A DNA stretch of 39,412 bases. Source: Hypsibius dujardini (taxonomy: Eukaryota > Tardigrada > Eutardigrada > Parachela > Hypsibiidae). Below the pieces are notes generated by a model, which was not told the origin of the DNA, ran no database searches, and was given only the letters and a program-made list of their open reading frames with translations. Where the stretch lies: contig LRSR01010912.1 in the NCBI GenBank assembly GCA_001579985.1, positions 1 to 39,412 on the forward strand, written 5' to 3'. Of this stretch, positions 12,101-21,100 are shown one piece after another. The position numbers were made by a program, and so were the translations under genes. Numbering within the stretch: position 1 is the stretch's first letter; the number at the start of each line of letters is the position of its first letter.

Positions 12101-15100
12101 ATGAAGATGATGATGAAGATGTCGATAAAGATGAAGATGAAATAAGATGATGGAAAATGGAAGATGAAGATTCACGAGTTCATATGGGTCACGCGCTTAG
12201 ACACGGCAAATTAACAAATAAAGCCTTTGTGACTGTATATACCTCACAGATAACAGCGCAATCATCTTTTTGCATGTATCGAAATTGGACAGAGTTAAGT
12301 TTTAATGGTTAAGTGCTGAGAAATTATCTTGCACTGCTTGTCATCAATATATGACCCGTTGAATTTGCTACGCTAGATTCTACAAATGTTAACAAAAAGT
12401 AGGCTATAACCGTCACCCCCTCCCCATTTGATGAAGCAACCAAATTTTAGGTTTTTTTTTAATGAAAAATCCCCCCCCCCCACCCAACCCACGACCAGTA
12501 AAAACTAAAAATGCCTCTTTCCGCAATACGGTTTGGACGATTCCTGATTTTGTACACGAGATTGCAGCAGACCTAAACATCGAAGGATACCTAATAGGTC
12601 CGTTTGCTTTTGCAGACGCATTTGATCTGGACTGCTGGCCGACCGACGATATTCCCTGTGTCGTGGTGAAGAATATACCACTCCGATGTAACAGTGTCCG
12701 AAAGTGTGCCTGCCCATTCGGCTTAGTGATGTCCCCCGCTCGAGACGGATGTACAGCCCTCCAGTTAAAGACAGGCGGCGAGTTTGAGAGGGCTGTTGTG
12801 AATTCGCACAAACATCTAGAATTGTGCGAGCAGGAGGCCAATTGCAGCCAGACCTGCTACGCACAACCGAATGTCAGCGCTGTGTGCCATTGCACCGGCT
12901 CAAACACCGCTGTACCCCAATGTACATGTCCCCTGACTGCACCGAGACGGGTCCAGTGTGTGGTCTTAAGGTGTTCCAATGCTCCGGCGTGCGAATCAGG
13001 TCTTTCCTACAATGCAACTACCGACACGTGCGAGGATATTGATGAGTGCTCCGAAGATTCCTTCAATCATTGTGATATGTCGAAAAATGGTAAGATGCTG
13101 TTCATTACTTAGTTTATAAATTCTTCTCATTGAGTTACATGCGTATGAGCAGAGTGCCGATGGTCGATGGTGGCTTAGACTTCCATCCTAATATTTTAGT
13201 TGCACAAAAGGGATTGCTCTACGTTAAAAGCTGGAGCAAAATGCAAAATTGGAAAACTTGCTTAATTGAGTAGACAATCAAAGCTAAGTACACACCTATT
13301 TTCTTTCTCAATGCGTAGCGGCCACGCAGTAGGGTAAAATGGGGTAAAATGGTTTTCTTTTAAAACGAAACCCAAAATCTGCTTATTGTTCCTGATCACT
13401 TTGGAACTATACGGGATGTAGGGGTTGGACTTCCAAGGGTATCCTGGGATTTCAAAGACTTTTCTATCGAATTTGGAGCCTTCTTAAATGTTATTAACTT
13501 TACATTTGCAGTTACTAATAGCGAGGTTCTGGTGGACTTTGACAAGCCTAAACATGTGATCGAAATTTGAAGTTCTTGAAATTCTTTTGAAGTTCTTTTT
13601 GAAATCCTGGGGTTTTTGGAAATCAGACTCCGCACCTCCAACGAGTTTCAAATTATCAAGCACAATAGGCCGAATTTCGGGTCCACTTTTGAAAGAGGCA
13701 TTTTGCCCATTTGCCCACTCTCAGGGCAGTACGATGAGCAGTCCTGGTTTCAACTTGTAAGGACCTTGAACGAGCCCCCTTCCCCTAGTAGAGTAGACAT
13801 AGTGCCCCACTGATTTCAATCGTGCCAGAGACGCGTACGAAAACAAGAGTTTTGTCGCGAGTGTTTTTATTTAAGATGTGCTGAAACAGGCAGCAAAGCA
13901 AATTTATTCACGGGAAAAGCGGAGAAGTTTTTTACGGAAAGAGCTCCATGTGCTTATGGCGCCGCGTATGGCCGTATCCGGTGTACCGGTAGGATACACC
14001 TTTGAAGAGATGAGTCAAACGTGTCTGCTCATTTATTTGTTCCGTCGCGCGCAAACAATTAGCAAAACGGACATAAAACAGCTTGTAAGAACTTGCTGCA
14101 ATCAGCAGAATGTTTCAACTGTTCAGAGTTTTGGCTAAATATGGACTCTGTTACGTCTCATGGACTTCAACAAATTTTGAACCCTCGTTTCCCAATTCTT
14201 GATCAACTATTCCGATCGTCATAATAAGAAAGAATTGGTAAAGGCCTTGAAAAGTGACGAATCAACATTGAGATTTCGATTCAGTTGAGTACATACTTTT
14301 CAAAGGTTTTGCCGATCGCAATTAAAAAGATATCACTTTTATGACTTGGCTGCTAAGTGGGCGTGCGCGATGGAGCACACAATAAATAGGCCAAGCAGTT
14401 CTCTCTCTAGCTGTGTGATCATTTAGGGTTAGATACGACGTCGTAGGCATAGAAATCCTTTCAATGGCGGTAATAAAAATGTTCCCCTCTCCCCTTTAGT
14501 TTACTCTATGCATTAAACTGACATGAAGAAACAAAACCCCGTCAAATAGAGGAAAAAACCGTTACCCATTAGCTCGCCATGTCGATGTCGTTGCCATTTT
14601 CAGGGGGGTGTATAAATCTTCCGCGAACATACGAATGCGTCTGTGCAGAGGGATTCGAGGCGCTGCCACCAGCCAATGTGAATGATCGTCTGGTCTGCAC
14701 CGACGTCAACGAGTGCGTCGTTAGGGCCGGACGGAATTGTCAACCAACAGGCAGCTCAAACTGCACGACCATTCCCGAAAAGGCGAGTATGATATGTGGA
14801 CCTGTGGGGAATGTTTGCACTAACACGATCGGCAGCTACTACTGCCGATGCGCGTCGGGTTACCATTATATCAACCAGACGTGTGTTCGAACGACCGAAA
14901 TTGAAGCGTACGATCAGGTCTGCAGCAATCAAATGGCCTACCGGATGACCACCCCCAATGGGCCTGTTTGCAAGTGTCGTCGTACCTTCTATAAGAACTC
15001 TGGCGGCTACTGTCTCGTCGGCAGTCACGTATACGAGTTTCTTCTCCACACCACGGCCCCATTCAACGCCGACCTGGAGAACGAAACACACATACGCTAC

Positions 15101-18100
15101 CAGCAACTGGCGGAGATCACAGAAAAGTGGTTATTAGAGCCGGGGAAGCTTTTCACGGGGATTAACGTGATATATCCCTCGCTCAAGCGAGCTGCTGCTG
15201 ATCTCTTCACTGTCGACCCGATTACCGAGATGAGCACCGTCATTCACGTCACTTTAGTCTTTGACACGAGAGACTTCAACGGCTTGTATGTGCCGTTTGA
15301 TGAGTCTCTACTGGACGCGGTTTTCGAGCGAGGTAAGTTTTCGTTTAGATACCACCCATTGTGAAGTCTCTGGGCTCCAAACGTGTTTCTACCTCTTCCG
15401 CTCGCTTTGATCTACATGAACAATAGCGAGAATGCGGTCGTCAACGTTTGCCATCTCTAAACAAAATGTATAAAAACATTTTTTTTTGACAAATCAGCTG
15501 ATTGTATTTGGCTGATCTTTAAGGCAGCCGGGTTGTCAAAAATCGAAAAATGCGAATAGACCAATCACAGGTTGCGGTTTTGGCGCGTGTGGCTCCACAT
15601 CTCGCTTGCTCGCTGATACATTTTTTAATACAATTTTGTGATAGACTTTTCTTACATATTTTGCTGAGACATTTCACTGTCGCTAATAAGACACTAATAT
15701 TCCTTTGATTTAAAGCCTTAGGACATAAACAGAAACAAAGAAATCATTAGCGAAGGTGCAGCCGCCAATACAATGAGCAAAAAAAGTCTGTCAAAAAAAG
15801 GTTTCAGCGAGCAAGCAAAATGTGGAGCCGTGCGCGTCTAAACCACGGCCTGTGATTGGTCTATTCGCCTTTTTCGACTGTTGACAGCCCGGCTGCCTCA
15901 AAGATCAGCTAAATGCGATCAGCGAATTTCCGAAATTCACTGATCGAATTTTATTGACAGCTCCGGCTGACCAATTGCTCAAACTCGTTCATCAACTCGT
16001 TGTGAAATATTTTGTTGATTGATGGTAAACGTTGACGACCGCATTCTCGTTATTATCCCCGCACTGACTGTGGCGTACGAGGAAATACTCTTTTGCTTTC
16101 TACAAAATACGGACGCCGTTTGATTTTATTTTCTATAAAGGTATTAAAACATGGTGCGCAGTACCGGTGGATAGCAGTTCGAAGTGCACGCTGCAAACGA
16201 CCACAGAAAGCTCCTTGGTCATCCTGACTGCGCCGACCTACGCCAACTTCAAAATGGTCCTGCTGGATCCCTGTCAACGAGAACGTGACCACAACTGCTT
16301 TCCCGTGTCCACGGTCTGCAGTCACAACGCCACGGCCAAAGACTATTGTTTCCGGTGCCCCTGTGCGCCGGGATTTAACCAGATCGACTTCAACGACCAT
16401 CAATCTGTCTGTTCCGATGAGGATGAGTGTCGCCAGAAAAATCCCGTCTGCCGGCCGAAGGGAATTGCCACTTGCACCAACACCCTCGGCAGCTACACGT
16501 GCTCCTGCCCTAAGCGTTACGTCCTGACGGGCGGCACTTGCGTGGAACGAAATAGATGTGAGGAGATTGCTTCCATTTGCGGCTACGGAAGAGGCACTTG
16601 CGTTGCAGGAACGTACCCAGCATACACTTGCCAGTGTGATCCGGGATTCGCGCCGAATCCGCAAGGCGATGGATGTGAGGATGTTGACGAATGTCAAGAC
16701 TCAACAGCCCTTAAGCAATGCGCTGCAAATTTCGCGCGTTGTGTCAACACAATTGGCAAATTCAAGTGCGAGTGTAACAGTGGATTCTACAACGATACCA
16801 TCACCCACAGGTCATTGTAATCATTTTTTTAATTATTCTAATCAAAGCAGTCAGAGATTAGATTTACATTAACTTCAAGAGTTATTCAGGTGCCGAATTC
16901 AGCATCAATTGGACATATTTTTCATTAAGAACTATCGGAGGGATGAATAAACAAAATTATTTCACCGCCATGGACTGGCAAATTTCAAAGTTGGAAACGG
17001 TCCTACTGCATTTACCGCTAGATGCAAGTGCAATCAGTTGATTGCTCCTAACGGTAAATGCAGTGGGATCGTTTCTATTTTTGAAATTTCACCAAACAAA
17101 TTCGCCTGTCTATGGCGGTGAAGTAATTTTTATATTCATTACTTCAATAGCTCATAAAAAAATGTCCAAGTGATTCTGAATTCGGCACTTGAATAACTCC
17201 CCACATAAGACGTAGAACTCCCAGTACTGCGCGAGTTTGGAAATGATGTAAATGTCGCGTTGGCACATTATGCCATTATTTTTTGTCAATAGTTTTAGTT
17301 TAATGAATCAACCATAAATTGAACACACGTATTCGATGATAATTTTTTTTAAAAACTAAAAATTCATTTTCCTTGAAAATTAAAAACGAAAAAGAAATTG
17401 TGTGATTATTTTGGTTGACATAAGTCACGATTTTGCTCTGTTTGCCCTGTTATGCGCATCGCTTATGCTAAATCAAAACTTGCGCCGCATTGGAACTTTG
17501 ACCTCGACAATTATTGATAAATAATTTTGTGTTAGGAAAATTATTATTTTAGCTCTCCTAGTCTAAAACAGAATCATATTTGTATTGCTTTCCCAGATCT
17601 TTAATAGTTTGTTAGGGAAAATTGAGTTCGGGGGGGGGAGGATTATGTACCTTTACATTCAAAAACTCCATAAATAACCGGACATTTTATTAAATGATTT
17701 ACAGAAGTATGAACACCATTTTTGATATAGTTTATTTGCCGTAGTCTAAACGCTGAAATGAGATTTCTTTTAATGTAGACGTCATTTGGTATTTAATTAA
17801 AACTCTGAATATAGTCAAAATTTAGTTAGATTGCATTACAGATGTCGCATTAGTGCATACGCCTTCGAGCTCGAGGTGGAATTAGCGAACTCCTTCGTCC
17901 CGGAGTGGAATGACACGGCATCAAAAGAATTTCTTAGCGTTGAAAGTGACGCGGATAAAGTGTTCCAAAAATTGTTTGAAGGCCACACAGGACAGTGCTG
18001 CACGGGAGGTGAATTTGCAGGAGTGCAAGTGAAACAGCTACAAGGCCACGGTCGTTCCTACACAAGAGCTAGTCTCATCGTCAACATTGCCAAAGGTACT

Positions 18101-21100
18101 GCAGCTCCACATTCGATCGATGACTGCAATATCGATAGTGTGATCAACTTCACCTCCAAAAGGCTGCCGGAACTTTGTGATCCTGATGTCGACCAGACAG
18201 GTAAAAACAAATGAAAAGTCATGATCCAAAATGAAGATTTAAGAACAATTTATCCTCATGCAATTCTAATTAAACATGTCAAACGTTGAAATATTTATCC
18301 AATGTCCTGTTTTAAATACATCAATTAACATGCCATTCCAAATTTTAAACTGTCTGACGTTTTTATTTTGATGATTTTATCTTACTAGGGCAGTAATGGA
18401 GATTTTCCCTCCAGATCGGGGTGGGGTTTTTTTTACAAATACTTGTCTATTTATCATGATTTTACATTGGGGTCTCCGCGTGGAAATTACATAAGCCGTT
18501 TCAGAAAAAAATAAAGAAGAAAAAGACTTCCCGTGCCAATTGTTGCTATGAAGCAACGCTTGATTGATTGATTCTTTAGTTGCTTTTCCGAACTTTTAAT
18601 TTTTTTTATGTCAAAAAATATTTTGTTGAACGTACACGTATTTTTTAAACTTACTACAAGCCTTCAAAAAAATTTTAAAAATAAAACGCAATTTTTCAAA
18701 CGTAAGGTAATACCGCAAAAAAATTAATTGAAGGGAGAAGTGCAAATAACCGTAGTCTAGGCTTACGCTTCTTATGACTGCAGGGTCGAGTGCAGGCTGC
18801 AGCCTGCAGCGTTGTTTGCTTACACTTTTTAGATCTCTTTGTTTCTGTATTTTCTACTCGCAACTATGTTTTTCACCAATCCTCTGAACGTTCTACGCAT
18901 TCTAACGGAATATTACGAGGATGATTTTAAAGACAAAACCGACCGGATATCGTTTCGGGAGCAAGAGCTAGCCAACACGTTGCGTGGTAGGTAAAGTGTT
19001 TAGAAATTTAGAAAGTCCAGCCGTTCTTCATTCAATCAATCAATCTACCACACGGGAGCAGCGATGCTTCATCATATTTGTCTTGACCAGAAATGCTCGA
19101 CCACTGCCTCAAACACGCAGACTTGGTTATGGAAACCGGCACGGACCTGGATTTCGAGGCGGAACTGGCTAACTACGAAGTATCCTTGGAGGAGATTGCG
19201 GCATTTGTCGACGAAGAAGAAGAGGATGAAAAAGAAAATGCCATCGGGCAGTTGGAGCTTTTTTCGCAACACTCCGACTACCAGCCGACACCGCCCAACC
19301 GCTCCTATGATCTCATCGAACTCGACTACAAGAAAAAGGCAGTGGATTATTGGTTGAACGTAAACGGGAAGCAGCGGCCACTCGTGAGCGTCCTTCGAAA
19401 ATTCAGGAAGGTCAAAAATCGGCAGAACCTGTTGAACTGGCAGAAGCAGCTAGCAGCATCCGGTGGCTCTCGCAATGATATGCTTCGCACTATTTGGAAC
19501 CAAACCGTCTCAAAATTCCTGGATGCCAAGCAGCAACGGTAAGTGGTTCGTTTTACGGAAGTTTATTCGAGTGAAGGAGTTCCTGATCATTTTATTTATT
19601 GATTGCGAGAATTTTTGATTTAGTGATTGCTTGACATGTCAGGTTGATTGATTGACTGACAATTGCATCAATCGATTGTTTGATTATTTTAAAATTAAAT
19701 TGATCAATGCATTAATTGTCAGTCGTGCTGTGTGGTTCTTACAGATTGATTGTACACGACATAGATATCCGTCGCTGGGCAATGGTGGCCAACAAAAGCG
19801 TTGGTTGCGAGCGATTCCGAGCGTCAAGAACGTGGGTGGCAGCATTCAAAGAAGCCAATGGAATCGTTTCCAGAAAGATCACGCGATTCGTCACACGTAG
19901 CTCTATCGACAATGAAACCGAGCTGATGGCATCTGCCGAAACTTTTGTCGTTGACGTGCGGCGGTTTCTGTGGTCTTTCGGGCCTTCCCACGTGAAAAAT
20001 TCCGACCAAAGTGGATTCAACCGCGAGCTTCACAACGGAAGGACTTTGGACTTTAAAGGTCAGATGACTGAATGACTGACTGATTGACTGATTGACTGAC
20101 TGGACTGACTGACTGACGCTCCTTCTTTTTTTTAGGTGTGAAAAACGTTCAAGCCCAAGTTCAGCAGATCTCCGCCACCACCCACAGCTACACCATCATG
20201 CCCATTGTGTCCGCATCCGGTGTTTTGGAGCCCTTCATGCTGGTGGTCATACAAGAGCCGAGTGGCGATTTTGGTCCGCGCGTCAAACAGGGACTGTTCC
20301 AGGCTCCTAACCTCGTCGTCCGTGCTTCCAAGTCGGGTAAAATGGAGAAGAGACACCTTGTTGATTTCTACCGTGAAGTGTTCTTCCCTACAGCCGGAGG
20401 CAGGACCGCCTTACTCGTGGATTCTTGGCCAGCTTTTACTGACGCTACTCTGCTGGAGGGGGCAAATCTCTGCGACAAGGAGGTGGAGTTCGCAATTATC
20501 CCGGCGGGAACAACTGGATTGATTCAGCCCTTCGATGTGTATGGATTTCGACCATGGAAATGCTTTTTTCGACATATCCAAGACCAAGTCGTGTTACACG
20601 ATTTACCCGTCGTACTCCACCAGCGGAATAGCATCCTCAAGTTGCAATCGCTGGCTCTGAATCAATTTTGTGCTCCACGATTCGTTCCGATGTGGCGATA
20701 CGAATGGAAAAAGGCCGGTTATTTGGACGAAGCCGCAGACCACGAGAAGCTAGGCGAGTTCCTTACTCCTGTGCAGTTTTGCTTTACTGGACAAGAATCG
20801 ATCGCGGCGGATGAGTGCTTCGCGTGCGAGGGAGAGCCGCTGTTGCACTTTATTACCTGCGCTTGGTGTAAGAGGTGTCTTTGCTTCGAACATTTCTTCG
20901 TCGATTTCCACTACCATTCCGAGGCTACAGACTTTGAGCAGTAGGACTGCTCTTGTTGCTCTACAGGAAGTTTTACCTTTTTAGGAAAGTATCTGTGAAC
21001 TTACGAGTAGAAGTTATTGGCGGCGTCGCCACTATGCTCTTTTAGTTTATTTTTTCGAGCTGTTCCGGTTGATCGAAACACTTCTCATATTTTTTTTAAC

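Noticed and set aside
12413-12864. Minus-strand open frames over exon 10
   Set aside because: Antisense shadows of the Cys-rich coding exon.
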